A stretch of DNA of 34,865 bases, taken from positions 1-34,865 of the forward strand of contig CASESH010000044.1 of NCBI GenBank assembly GCA_949290565.1. The letters are read 5' to 3'. Shown in pieces: positions 7,729 through 15,942 of the stretch. The DNA comes from an uncultured Christensenella sp. (GTDB taxonomy: Bacteria > Bacillota > Clostridia > Christensenellales > UBA1242). Position numbers and translations under genes: made by a program. Each line of letters begins with the position of its first letter. The stretch's first letter is position 1. Below the pieces are notes generated by a model that saw only the letters and a list, made by a program, of their open reading frames with translations, did no database searches and was not told where the DNA came from.

Positions 7729-8468
7729 TATTTACATATAAAGAAATTAAAATAAATTATGAATATTTAAAATCAGATTCAGTCAATACTACTCCTATTT
7801 TATTCCTTCATGGATGGGGAGGAAGTATAGATAGTTTTATTTACTTTGCAAGAAAAATGCAAAAAACTAACGATTGTATTTTAGTCGATTTTCCTCCTTT
7901 TGGGAATTCTGACAATTTAAAAGTAGATTGGTCAATTTGTGATTATGCAGAAATGATTGTTAAGTTACTTGAAAATTTAGGTCTAAAAAAAGTAAATATT
8001 GTGGCACATTCGTTTGGGGGTAGAATTACAATTGAAATTTGCAGTAAAAAACTTTTTAAAGTTGATAAAATTCTTTTAACAGGTTGTGCAGGTATTAAAA
8101 TTAAAAGTTTTAAAAAGCAACTAAAAATTTTAAGATATAAATTTCTTAAATTTTTATCAAGCATTAAACTATACTCAAATAAAAAGTTACTTAGATTTGG
8201 AAGTAGTGATTATAAAAACTTAGATAATATTATGAAAAAAACTTTTGTGAATATTGTAAATTATGACCAAACTTGTTTATTATCAAAAATAAATTGTTCA
8301 GTTTTATTAATTTGGGGACGATTTGACAAAGAAACACCTTTTTACTTTACAAAAGTTTTTAAAAAGAATATAAAAGATTGTGGAGTAATTGCTTTAAACG
8401 GTGGACATTTTGCTTATTTAGAATTTTCAAATTTGTTTTTGTCCGTTATGATTAATTATTTTAAATAA
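7725..8468 (+). CDS. Alpha/beta hydrolase of unknown substrate
   Basis: A 247-residue alpha/beta hydrolase. The oxyanion-loop HGWGG (29-33), nucleophile elbow AHSFGG with S96, acid D201 in WGRFDKETP and H228 in NGGHFAYLE form a complete triad. The region between about 125 and 175 is a lysine-rich helical cap. No signal peptide is visible, so the enzyme is probably cytosolic. I start at the ATG overlapping the rimI stop; a TTG three codons earlier is less likely. In many genomes tsaD occupies this slot. The substrate cannot be read from sequence. Confidence 0.85.
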   Translation: MIFTYKEIKINYEYLKSDSVNTTPILFLHGWGGSIDSFIYFARKMQKTNDCILVDFPPFGNSDNLKVDWSICDYAEMIVKLLENLGLKKVNIVAHSFGGRITIEICSKKLFKVDKILLTGCAGIKIKSFKKQLKILRYKFLKFLSSIKLYSNKKLLRFGSSDYKNLDNIMKKTFVNIVNYDQTCLLSKINCSVLLIWGRFDKETPFYFTKVFKKNIKDCGVIALNGGHFAYLEFSNLFLSVMINYFK

Positions 8469-8479
8469 AGGGAGTTTTA

Positions 8480-10105
8480 ATGAATTTTTTATCTTTTGAA
8501 AACATTAATTTATATCTTGCAATAGTTTTGTCTTTAATAAATGGTGTTTTAACGTGCTTTGCTTCTTATAAATTTTTTCAAATTATTCAACTTTCTGGTT
8601 ATAAATTAAAAGGATACTTTGCTTGGTTAAAAGAGACTAAGGGAAGTTACTTTTCTAGATTTATCTTACTAAGTTTATTAAGTACTTTTTGCGTGCTTGT
8701 AACAAATGCTCTTTTTGATGTCTATCATGCTGAAAGTTTGTATTCTTATATTGGGTTAATTTTTTATTTTTATTTTACAATTATTTTTATTGTTAATTTG
8801 TATTCGGCCCCTAAGAAAGTTCCTCTTAAAAATACTAGTAGAATGACTAGACTAAACGTTGCAATGTTTTTTGCAGTTAGCGTTTTATCTTTCCTTATGA
8901 TATTTGTTTTTAGTGAATTTATTCCATTGGTTAAATTTGGAGCATTGTGTTTTGTTCCAATTATAGTTCCTTTATTAGTTCCTTTTGTTCATATTTTATT
9001 AATTCCTCTTGAAAAAATGATAATAAATACTTACGTCGTTAGGGCAAAAAAGAAATTAAATAAATGTAAGAACTTAATTAAAATAGGGATAACGGGTAGT
9101 TTTGGTAAAACTAGTACTAAATATATTTTGAACACAATCTTATCTCAAAAATATAAGGTTTGTATGAGTCCACATAGTTTTAATACTCTAACCGGTTTAT
9201 CTAAGGTTGTTAATAATTACCTAAACTATGATGATGAAATTTTGATTGCTGAGATGGGTGCGAGACAAAAGGGCGACATTAAAGAATTATGTAATTTAAT
9301 TCAACCTAAATATGGATTAATTACAGGTGTAGGTACGCAACACTTGTTATCATTTAAGAATGAACAAAATATACTAGATGCAAAATTTGAGTTAATACAA
9401 TCTCTGCCTAGAAAAGACGGGCTTGCAATATTTAATGGATTTGATGAGGGAGCAAAAAAACTTTTTGATAGGTGCGATTTTGTTGAAAAAAGATTGTCAG
9501 GTAAAAATAAGATTTGTGCAAAAAATATAAAGTATGATGAAAATGGTACCTCATTTGACTTATTTATTGGAAAAGAAAAATTTGAAGTAAAGACTGTTTT
9601 GTTAGGCAAACATAATGTTGAAAATATTCTTCTTTGTGTAAATCTTGCTTATGAACTTGGACTTTCAAATCAACAAATAGTTAATGGTATTTTATCTATC
9701 AAATCTATTCCACATAGATTGGAATTAATAAAAACAAATACTAATATTATTTTAGATGATTCTTATAATGGAAGCGTGAATGGTAGTAAGGTCGCACTTG
9801 ATGTTATGTCAAAAATGCCAGGCAGAAAAGTTGTTATTACTCCTGGTTTAGTAGAACTTGGAAGTAAGGAAAAGGAATATAATATTGAATTTGGAAAAAG
9901 AATTGCCAAAGTTGCGGACTTTGTCATTATTGTAAACAAATTAAATTTTGAAAGTATAAAGAAAGGCCTTAATGATAAAGGTTTTAAAGATGAAAATATA
10001 TATCAAGCCCAAAGTTTAGATAAAGCAAAACTACTTATGAAAGATTTTATCGGGGCTGGTGATACAATTTTATTTGAAAATGACTTGCCGGATAATTATA
10101 TTTAA
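8480..10105 (+). CDS. murF: Membrane-anchored Mur ligase (MurF-type)
   Basis: ATP-dependent Mur ligase of 541 residues, most likely the UDP-MurNAc-tripeptide--D-Ala-D-Ala ligase because ddl follows. About 180 N-terminal residues hold five hydrophobic helices (near 13-35, 60-80, 88-108, 127-145, 155-175) where cytosolic MurF has its small uridine-binding domain. The catalytic core has the P-loop GITGSFGKTST (203-213), EMGARQKGDI (258-267), KHNVENILLCVN (377-388) and the C-terminal domain motif DDSYNGSVNGSK (426-437), close to the DDAYNANP of MurF. An AAGGGAG site precedes the ATG. The alternative is another amide ligase of the Mur family, but the ddl pairing favours MurF. Confidence 0.8.
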   Translation: MNFLSFENINLYLAIVLSLINGVLTCFASYKFFQIIQLSGYKLKGYFAWLKETKGSYFSRFILLSLLSTFCVLVTNALFDVYHAESLYSYIGLIFYFYFTIIFIVNLYSAPKKVPLKNTSRMTRLNVAMFFAVSVLSFLMIFVFSEFIPLVKFGALCFVPIIVPLLVPFVHILLIPLEKMIINTYVVRAKKKLNKCKNLIKIGITGSFGKTSTKYILNTILSQKYKVCMSPHSFNTLTGLSKVVNNYLNYDDEILIAEMGARQKGDIKELCNLIQPKYGLITGVGTQHLLSFKNEQNILDAKFELIQSLPRKDGLAIFNGFDEGAKKLFDRCDFVEKRLSGKNKICAKNIKYDENGTSFDLFIGKEKFEVKTVLLGKHNVENILLCVNLAYELGLSNQQIVNGILSIKSIPHRLELIKTNTNIILDDSYNGSVNGSKVALDVMSKMPGRKVVITPGLVELGSKEKEYNIEFGKRIAKVADFVIIVNKLNFESIKKGLNDKGFKDENIYQAQSLDKAKLLMKDFIGAGDTILFENDLPDNYI

Positions 10106-10110
10106 TTTAA

Positions 10111-10150
10111 AAAAAATCTCATATAATTTTTCCTATATGAGATCTTTTAT
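10111..10150 (+). terminator. Rho-independent terminator after the Mur ligase gene
   Basis: TCTCATATA (10117-10125) pairs perfectly with TATATGAGA (10134-10142) across an eight-base loop, flanked by an A-run on the left and TCTTTTATTT on the right. It lies six bases past the stop codon and separates the gene from ddl. Confidence 0.75.
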
Positions 10151-10167
10151 TTAAACAAAATCTATTA

Positions 10168-10190
10168 TTTCAACATATATAATGTTGAAA
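10168..10190. promoter_or_regulatory. Inverted repeat overlapping a -10 box and the ddl ribosome binding site
   Basis: A perfect nine-base inverted repeat TTTCAACAT/ATGTTGAAA with a five-base centre ATATA. It contains a consensus TATAAT (10178-10183), and its right arm runs into the GAAAGG ribosome binding site of ddl. It could be an operator over a -10 element or an RNA hairpin that hides the ribosome binding site. No clear -35 is present. Confidence 0.5.
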
Positions 10191-10201
10191 GGATGATTTG
10201 T

Positions 10202-11380
10202 ATGTTTAAAAAAGAAAATTTTATTAAAAAAAATATTGCCGTAATTTTTGGGGGAAGGAGTGTTGAACACGATATTTCAATAATAACTGGTATTCAAGTT
10301 TTATGTGCGCTTGATAAAGATAAATATAATATTATACCGATTTACATATCAAAAGATAATCATTTTTATACGGGAAAACAATTGTTTGATATAAACACTT
10401 TTTCTATGTTTAATTTTGAAAAAAAATTAAGTAAAATAAATTTTTCAAATTATGACCAATCAATTTCTATTTTAAAAGGTAGATTTCAAAAACTTAAAAG
10501 TAAAATTGATTTTGCTTTTTTAGCACTTCACGGAGGTTTAGGAGAAGGTGGAGGAGTGCAGGGATTGCTTCAAACTTGTAATATTCCATTTTCTACTTGT
10601 GGAGTGTTAGGCTCTTCAATTTGCATGAATAAGTATCTTACAAAATTAATTTGTCAATCTAAAAATATCCTAACACCTGATTTTGTTGTCATAGATGAAA
10701 AAGAATATAAAAATCAAAGTGATTTTTTAAGTGAGATTTTAAAAATTTTATCTTTTCCTTTAATTGTTAAGCCAAACTCATTGGGAAGTAGTATTGGGGT
10801 GAATTTTTGTCAGAACAAGGAACAATTAATAAATGCAATTTCTTTTGCTTTTATGTTTGATAGAAAAGTAATTGTTGAAAAGGCTGTGGAAAATTTAAGG
10901 GAATTAAATATTGCTGTTTTAGGTAATGCTAATCATATTGAATTTTCTGATATAGAAGAAGTAACACCGAAAAAAGATTTTTTAACTTATGAAAATAAAT
11001 ATTTAAATCAAAATAATTCAAAGGGAATGGAATCTTTGGATAGAATAATTCCTGCTGTTATAGATAATTCAATTAAAGATACAATAGTTGAATATTCTAA
11101 CATTATTTTTAAAACTCTTGAACTTTCAGGTTGTGTAAGAATTGACTTTTTGATGGATTCAATTTCAAACAAAGTTTACTTAAATGAAATAAATACAATT
11201 CCGGGTTCGATTGCTAATTATTTGTGGAAAGAAAAAAATTATAGTTTTAGTCAACTTTTAGAAAAAATGTTGGATTATTCACTGAGTGAACTTGAGGAAT
11301 TAAATAGTAAAGTAACTAGATTTTCTTCTTCTGTCTTAAACAATTACAAATCAAATAGTGCTTTTAAATTAAAAAAATAA
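10202..11380 (+). CDS. ddl: D-alanine--D-alanine ligase
   Basis: ATP-grasp ligase making the D-Ala-D-Ala dipeptide of peptidoglycan. The 392 residues contain AVIFGGRSVEHDIS (13-26), ALHGGLGEGGGVQG (108-121), the ATP-grasp segment PLIVKPNSLGSSIGV (186-200) and the metal/substrate segment LNEINTIPGS (327-336). In the omega loop, YENKYL (263-268) keeps the KY pair of D-Ala-D-Ala ligases, which argues against a D-lactate or D-serine type. The ATG at 10202 lies nine bases after GAAAGG; an ATG at 10193 is directly against that site and is less likely. The gene sits behind a terminator and has its own upstream inverted repeat. Confidence 0.93.
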   Translation: MFKKENFIKKNIAVIFGGRSVEHDISIITGIQVLCALDKDKYNIIPIYISKDNHFYTGKQLFDINTFSMFNFEKKLSKINFSNYDQSISILKGRFQKLKSKIDFAFLALHGGLGEGGGVQGLLQTCNIPFSTCGVLGSSICMNKYLTKLICQSKNILTPDFVVIDEKEYKNQSDFLSEILKILSFPLIVKPNSLGSSIGVNFCQNKEQLINAISFAFMFDRKVIVEKAVENLRELNIAVLGNANHIEFSDIEEVTPKKDFLTYENKYLNQNNSKGMESLDRIIPAVIDNSIKDTIVEYSNIIFKTLELSGCVRIDFLMDSISNKVYLNEINTIPGSIANYLWKEKNYSFSQLLEKMLDYSLSELEELNSKVTRFSSSVLNNYKSNSAFKLKK

Positions 11381-11421
11381 TTTAACTTTCTTCATTTCAT
11401 AATAAAAATTGTTTTTTAGAA

Positions 11422-11450
11422 TTGTTTTTAGTTTATAATTATGATATATT
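11422..11450 (+). promoter_or_regulatory. Promoter placing the start of transcription at the ogg start codon
   Basis: TTGTTT (11422-11427), 17 bases, TATATT (11445-11450), with TG one base before the hexamer (an extended -10). Six bases later comes the ATG of the DNA glycosylase gene, so the predicted first transcribed base is the A of the start codon. Confidence 0.6.
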
Positions 11451-11456
11451 TATCAC

Positions 11457-12308
11457 ATGATACTCTCAAAAGACAAAAATAAGATTGTAATACAAAATGA
11501 ACACGATTTTAGTATTATGCAAATTTTAGAATGTGGGCAGGTGTTTAGTTTTCAAAAAATAGATGAAAATACTTGTTATGTAGTTAGTATGGATAAATTT
11601 GCAAAGATAACCTTTGATGATTGTATTACAACTATCTATTCTAAAAATTTAGATTATTTTTATAATTATTTTGATTTAAATACTGATTATGAAAAGATAA
11701 AAGAAAAAATTTTAAATAAGTATAAAGATTTCTCAGTTTACTTTTTGAATGGAAATGCAATTAGAATTTTGCATCAAGATGCTTTACAAACCATTATAAG
11801 TTTTATTGTTTCTGCAAACAACAATATAAAAAGAATTAAAAAAATTTTAAATAATTTATGTCGTGATTATGGAGTCGTACTAGAAAAAGATATATTTTCT
11901 TTCCCAAATTTAGAACAACTTAGTAAAATAACAGTAGAAGATTTCACAAGATTAGGGGCAGGTTATAGGGCAAAGTATTTATATGAGAGTATAAAGAAAT
12001 TGCAGACAGAAGAATATGATATAAATTATTTAAATTCTTTAACAACAATTCAACTAAAAGAAAAGTTACTTTCATTAGATGGTGTTGGTCCAAAGGTGGC
12101 AGATTGTATTCTTTTTTTTGGGTTCAATAGAAAAGATGTTTTTCCGGTAGATACTTGGATTAGAAAAGCATATAGATTGTTTTCAAATGAAAAGAAAAAT
12201 GATAAACAAATTTCATCATATTTTGTAAACATGTTTGGAGATGTTTCTGGATATGCTCAACAGTACATTTTTAATTACATGATTACAAAAGATAAAACGA
12301 CAAAATAA
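11457..12308 (+). CDS. ogg: 8-oxoguanine DNA glycosylase (OGG1/AlkA-type)
   Basis: Helix-hairpin-helix DNA glycosylase/lyase for oxidised guanine, 283 residues. The N-terminal half has the OGG pattern FSIMQILECGQVFSF (18-32) and the middle LQTIISFIVSANNNIKRI (110-127). The HhH SLDGVGPKVADCILFFGF carries catalytic K213, and PVDTWI carries D232. No iron-sulfur cluster cysteines follow, unlike Nth. No ribosome binding site precedes the ATG, and an extended -10 promoter ends six bases before it, so the messenger may be leaderless. No later in-frame start with a ribosome binding site would keep the conserved N-terminal strand. Confidence 0.88.
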   Translation: MILSKDKNKIVIQNEHDFSIMQILECGQVFSFQKIDENTCYVVSMDKFAKITFDDCITTIYSKNLDYFYNYFDLNTDYEKIKEKILNKYKDFSVYFLNGNAIRILHQDALQTIISFIVSANNNIKRIKKILNNLCRDYGVVLEKDIFSFPNLEQLSKITVEDFTRLGAGYRAKYLYESIKKLQTEEYDINYLNSLTTIQLKEKLLSLDGVGPKVADCILFFGFNRKDVFPVDTWIRKAYRLFSNEKKNDKQISSYFVNMFGDVSGYAQQYIFNYMITKDKTTK

Positions 12309-12342
12309 GTTATAATTTTACATATTTTGACAAATAAGAAAT

Positions 12343-12371
12343 TTTACAAGTTTTTTTTATTATGATATATT
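12343..12371 (+). promoter_or_regulatory. Promoter of the shikimate-kinase-like/transketolase pair
   Basis: TTTACA (12343-12348), 17 bases, TATATT (12366-12371), preceded by TGA as an extended -10. The predicted start near 12378 leaves a short leader containing the AAGGAG site of the next gene. Confidence 0.6.
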
Positions 12372-12399
12372 TTTATTTTGTGATAAGGAGTTCTATACA

Positions 12400-12897
12400 G
12401 TGGGAAAAAACATAATTTTGGTTTCAGGTTATGATAAGTTTGTTAGAGAACAAGCAAAAAAAATTGCTGATGAAAAGAATATTTTATTTGCAGATGTTGA
12501 TGCAATTTTAGAGTACAATATACAAGATGAATATGAAGTACTAAATAAATGTGGATTAACTTATCTTAATAAACTAAAAGATAAAACGATGAAAGATATT
12601 GCAGGATATGAAAACACATTTATTTATTTTCCATTAAATTTATATATTAATAATAATAATTTTGAAATTTTCAAAGATTGTGGTAAAATTCTTTTTGTAG
12701 AGCCAAATAATGAGTTGTTGTATTCTTTATACAAAAATGATAATTCAATCAGTGAAGATGAAAAGAAAGTTCAATTATCCGCTTATAATATAAGGTCAAA
12801 ACTTGCTAAATTAAATAGTAATTCTTATTTATGTTTAGATTATTTTGAAAGTGATTACATTTATAACCAACTCAAAAGGGCAATAGATAATATTTAA
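12400..12897 (+). CDS. Shikimate-kinase-like protein lacking the P-loop
   Basis: A 165-residue protein that follows the layout of shikimate kinase without its catalytic parts. IILVSGYDKFVREQAKKIA (5-23) stands where the kinase has a GxxGxGKS Walker A loop, but the glycines, lysine and serine are missing. LFADVDAILEYN (29-40) matches the FxDxDxxIE shikimate-binding strand. The later GKILFVEPNNELLYSLY corresponds to the G-hydrophobic-strand-LxxRL segment, and no GGG shikimate motif remains. It starts with GTG after AAGGAG. It is 13 bases before transketolase, whose product erythrose-4-phosphate feeds the shikimate pathway. The kinase ancestry is inference; an unrelated small alpha/beta protein is possible. 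Confidence 0.6.
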   Translation: MGKNIILVSGYDKFVREQAKKIADEKNILFADVDAILEYNIQDEYEVLNKCGLTYLNKLKDKTMKDIAGYENTFIYFPLNLYINNNNFEIFKDCGKILFVEPNNELLYSLYKNDNSISEDEKKVQLSAYNIRSKLAKLNSNSYLCLDYFESDYIYNQLKRAIDNI

Positions 12898-12910
12898 AAA
12901 GGATTTTTGG

Positions 12911-14857
12911 ATGGATAATTTATTAGTTAATTATTTAAGATTAACCTCTTGTCTTGAAATTGAAAAGGCCAAGTCTGGACACCCAGGTATTGCTCTTGGT
13001 AGCGCGCCCATTGTTTATTCTATATATAAAAATGCCTTTATTATGCCAAATGTCCCAGATTTTTTTAATAGAGATAGAATTGTTGTGTCGGCAGGTCATG
13101 CAAGTTCGTTGATTTACGCTTGTTTACACTTGTTTGGTTTTGGAATTACAAATTCGCAACTCCAAGATTTTAGACAATTAAAAAGTGCAACGACAGGACA
13201 TCCCGAAGTTTATATAACTCCTGGAATTGATGCAACAACCGGTCCTCTTGGACAAGGTGTTGCCATGGCTGTTGGAATGGCAATAGCAGAAGAATATTTA
13301 AGGAATAAGTATAAAAAAGATAATTTTAGTCCAATTGACCATTATACATATTGTTTTGTTGGAGATGGTTGTTTAATGGAAGGTGTTGCTTTGGAAGCAA
13401 TAAGTCTTGCCGGAACATTAAAACTAAATAAGTTAATTGTAATCTATGATAAAAATGATATTACAATAGAGGGTTCAACATCAATAACAAATAAAGAGAA
13501 TGTCAAAGAAAAATTTTTGGCACAAAATTGGTCAGTTATTGAAGTAAATAAGGGGAATAGTGTTAAAGATATTGAAAACTCTATAAAGAAAGCAAAATTA
13601 AATAATAAGCCTACTTTAATTATAGTTAAAACCAAGATTGGTTATGGAAGTTATCTTGAAGGAAAAAATTTAATTCACGGAAGACCACTAAATTTGGAAC
13701 AAATAAAAGATTTAAGAGTTAAACTTGATTATTTTGTTCCTGATTGGGAGTTTCCAGAGAATACTCAATCTTATATAAAAAAAATATTACAAAAAAACAG
13801 TTCAAAATATTGTGAATACATAAATAATTTAGAAAATTATAAGAAAAAATATAGAAAAGATTATTCAACTTTAATTAAAGAGTATAATAACTTCGATTTT
13901 AAAGTTTTAGTAAAGAATTATAAAAGTGAAAAGTTTGATGGTAGGCAAGCAATATCATATATTTTTGATAAGTTATATGACTTAATTCCAAATCTTATTG
14001 GTGGAACGGCTGATTTAGGTTCTTCAACTAAAACAGTTTTTAAACAAGATGGTTTTTTCAGTGATGTAAATAGGACAAATAGAAATATTGCTTTTGGGAT
14101 TAGAGAACATGCAATGGCTGGTATTTGCAATGGTATTTCCTTACATGGTCAATTGAATGTTTTCTGTTCTACTTTTTTAGCATTTGCAAATTATTTGACT
14201 CCTGCTCTTAGGCTGTCAGCTATTATGAAACAACCAATTTTGTATGTCTTTACTCACGATTCTATCTCGGTTGGAGAAGATGGACCAACTCATCAACCTA
14301 TTGAGCAAATTGCCACACTGAGAGCGATGCCAAATTTTATTGTTTATAGACCATGTGGCATAAATGAATTTTTAGCCTCTTTAAGCAATTTTTATTCATT
14401 AAAGTTACCATCTGCTTTTATTATTTCAAGACAAGTAATAGGTAAGTTAAATGATAATTATGATAAGGCAAAGAAAGGTGGTTATAAGATTTTAGAAAAT
14501 TCAAATAGTATTCTTACCTTAGTCGCTTGTGGAACAGAAGTTGAATTATGTATAAAAGTTGCAGATATTTTAATGCAAAATGGCTATGTTGCAGATGTTG
14601 TTAGTATGCCAAGTGTTGAATTGTTTGAAAAACAAGACAAGAGATATAAGAATAAAGTTATTGATAAAACAAAAAAAATTTTTTGTATTGAAGCAAGTAG
14701 TGATAATATTTGGTATAGATATGCTAGTAAAAATGAATATGTATTTAACTTGTCTTCCTTTGGACTCTCTGGAAAGCAAGATGATGTGTTAAATTATTTT
14801 GGATTTACACCAAATAAAATTGCATTAAAAATAATTAAATTTTTAAAAAATGATTAA
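12911..14857 (+). CDS. tkt: Transketolase
   Basis: Thiamine-diphosphate enzyme of the non-oxidative pentose phosphate pathway, 648 residues and full length. The N-terminal diphosphate-binding domain has KSGHPGIALG (21-30), the TTGPLGQG loop (109-116), and GDG (151-153) with the metal-binding DKND (180-183). The pyrimidine domain has the catalytic glutamate E399 in GIREHAM and THDSISVGEDGPTHQP (448-463). AAAAAGGA precedes the ATG at seven bases. It is probably co-transcribed with the small upstream gene and ends at the terminator at 14971-15020. Split N/C transketolase subunits are excluded because both halves are in one frame. Confidence 0.96.
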   Translation: MDNLLVNYLRLTSCLEIEKAKSGHPGIALGSAPIVYSIYKNAFIMPNVPDFFNRDRIVVSAGHASSLIYACLHLFGFGITNSQLQDFRQLKSATTGHPEVYITPGIDATTGPLGQGVAMAVGMAIAEEYLRNKYKKDNFSPIDHYTYCFVGDGCLMEGVALEAISLAGTLKLNKLIVIYDKNDITIEGSTSITNKENVKEKFLAQNWSVIEVNKGNSVKDIENSIKKAKLNNKPTLIIVKTKIGYGSYLEGKNLIHGRPLNLEQIKDLRVKLDYFVPDWEFPENTQSYIKKILQKNSSKYCEYINNLENYKKKYRKDYSTLIKEYNNFDFKVLVKNYKSEKFDGRQAISYIFDKLYDLIPNLIGGTADLGSSTKTVFKQDGFFSDVNRTNRNIAFGIREHAMAGICNGISLHGQLNVFCSTFLAFANYLTPALRLSAIMKQPILYVFTHDSISVGEDGPTHQPIEQIATLRAMPNFIVYRPCGINEFLASLSNFYSLKLPSAFIISRQVIGKLNDNYDKAKKGGYKILENSNSILTLVACGTEVELCIKVADILMQNGYVADVVSMPSVELFEKQDKRYKNKVIDKTKKIFCIEASSDNIWYRYASKNEYVFNLSSFGLSGKQDDVLNYFGFTPNKIALKIIKFLKND

Positions 14858-14970
14858 CCTGTATTTATTTTTTAATTAAAACTTATTTAAGGCTTCTCAT
14901 TGTTAAAAATAAATGATTTTTGTTTAGAACTTTAATAAGAATTTTAGTGATTAAATTATATTTGCAAGTA
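14858..14970. other. AT-rich non-coding spacer after tkt
   Basis: No gene, repeat or convincing promoter was seen here. Together with the terminator, the small minus-strand gene and the frr promoter it makes up the 14858-15356 gap. Confidence 0.6.
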
Positions 14971-15020
14971 AAAAGAACTTTATAAAAGGATTATTCTTTC
15001 AATAAAGTTCTTTTTTCTTT
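14971..15020. terminator. Strong bidirectional terminator between tkt and a small minus-strand gene
   Basis: AAAAGAACTTTAT (14971-14983) pairs with ATAAAGTTCTTTT (15002-15014), a perfect 13-base-pair stem with an 18-base loop. On the plus strand it is followed by TTCTTT; on the minus strand the far side is TTTTTAC. It lies between converging genes and should serve both. Confidence 0.85.
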
Positions 15021-15168
15021 AATTATCTCTGTTTAGCATATTATTTGCTTCACTTTTTATTGCCTCAGCGCTTTTTTTGACAACTTTTTGAGCCGGTTTG
15101 TAATATGTTGCTAATGTTGCACCCATTACAGTCCCCAAAATTACTCCTAACATTATATCACTTCTCAT
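15019..15168 (-). CDS. Small single-pass membrane protein, 49 residues
   Basis: A short gene with an excellent ribosome binding site: AAGGAGGA (15176-15183, minus strand) lies seven bases before the ATG. The 49-residue product has a hydrophobic, glycine-rich helix at about 6-22 (LGVILGTVMGATLATYY) and then a charged amphipathic helix (KPAQKVVKKSAEAIKSEANN, 24-43). This layout resembles small YtxH-like proteins, but it is too short to assign. Its stop codon abuts the strong bidirectional terminator, and its reading frame is intact, so it is very probably expressed. Function unknown. Confidence 0.75.
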   Translation of the reverse strand: MRSDIMLGVILGTVMGATLATYYKPAQKVVKKSAEAIKSEANNMLNRDN

Positions 15169-15251
15169 TTTATTGTCCTCCTTGTTCATAGTATTTGTAA
15201 GTGAAAATGTTTATTTCATTACAATTTTTGTAAAAACAGTTTATAAATCGT

Positions 15252-15280
15252 TTGCATAATTATATAATTTTATGTAAAAT
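15252..15280 (+). promoter_or_regulatory. Promoter candidate for frr
   Basis: TTGCAT (15252-15257), 17 bases, TAAAAT (15275-15280). The predicted start near 15287 leaves a leader of about 70 bases. Other AT-rich -10-like words nearby make the exact choice uncertain. Confidence 0.45.
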
Positions 15281-15356
15281 GTTTTAGGTATTATTGTATA
15301 ACTTATTTATATAAACTAAATTGGTTATACAAAAATTAAATTTTAGAGGTAAAACT

Positions 15357-15923
15357 ATGATTGAAAATTATGATGAAATTATGCTTGAATTTGAAGATAA
15401 ACTTGAAAAGAAAATTGATAGATTAAAATATGAATATACTATCATTAGAGCAGGTAGGGCAAATCCAAGAATGTTAGATAAAATATTAGTCGATTATTAT
15501 GGCACAATGACTCCAATTTCACAAATGGCTAATATTTCTGTTCCAGAGGCAAGAATGATAGTTATTTCTCCTTGGGATATTTCAACAGTTAAGGAAATTA
15601 ACAAAGCAATTTTGTCAAGTGATTTGGGAGTTACACCAACTGATGATGGTAGATTAATTAGACTAGTTTTCCCATCTCTAACGGAAGAAAGAAGAAAAGA
15701 AATTGTTAAGGAAGTTAAAAAAATTGCAGAAGAAGCAAAAATCGGCGTTAGAAATGAAAGAAAAGATATTTTAGATTTGTTTAAAAATGCTGAGAAAAAT
15801 AAGACTATTACAAAGGATGAATTAGATTTTGCAAGCGAAAGTGTTCAAAAACTTGTAGATAAATGCAATTCTAATATTGATGGGCTTTGCGAACAAAAAG
15901 AAAAAGAAGTCATGGAAGTTTAA
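15357..15923 (+). CDS. frr: Ribosome recycling factor
   Basis: RRF splits post-termination ribosomes with EF-G. The 188 residues match the normal 185. Visible signatures are the three-helix segment with IRAGRANPRMLDKILVDYYG (written as a 20-residue stretch), ISVPEARMIVISPWD, and the LTEERRKEIVKEVKKIAEEA helix. The ATG at 15357 follows GAGGT; an in-frame TTG 12 codons upstream has no ribosome binding site and would add a tail the family lacks. It leads the frr-uppS-cdsA cluster typical of Bacillota, but the usual upstream pyrH and tsf-rpsB genes are absent. Confidence 0.96.
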   Translation: MIENYDEIMLEFEDKLEKKIDRLKYEYTIIRAGRANPRMLDKILVDYYGTMTPISQMANISVPEARMIVISPWDISTVKEINKAILSSDLGVTPTDDGRLIRLVFPSLTEERRKEIVKEVKKIAEEAKIGVRNERKDILDLFKNAEKNKTITKDELDFASESVQKLVDKCNSNIDGLCEQKEKEVMEV

Positions 15924-15942
15924 TTTTAAAAGGTAAAAAAAT

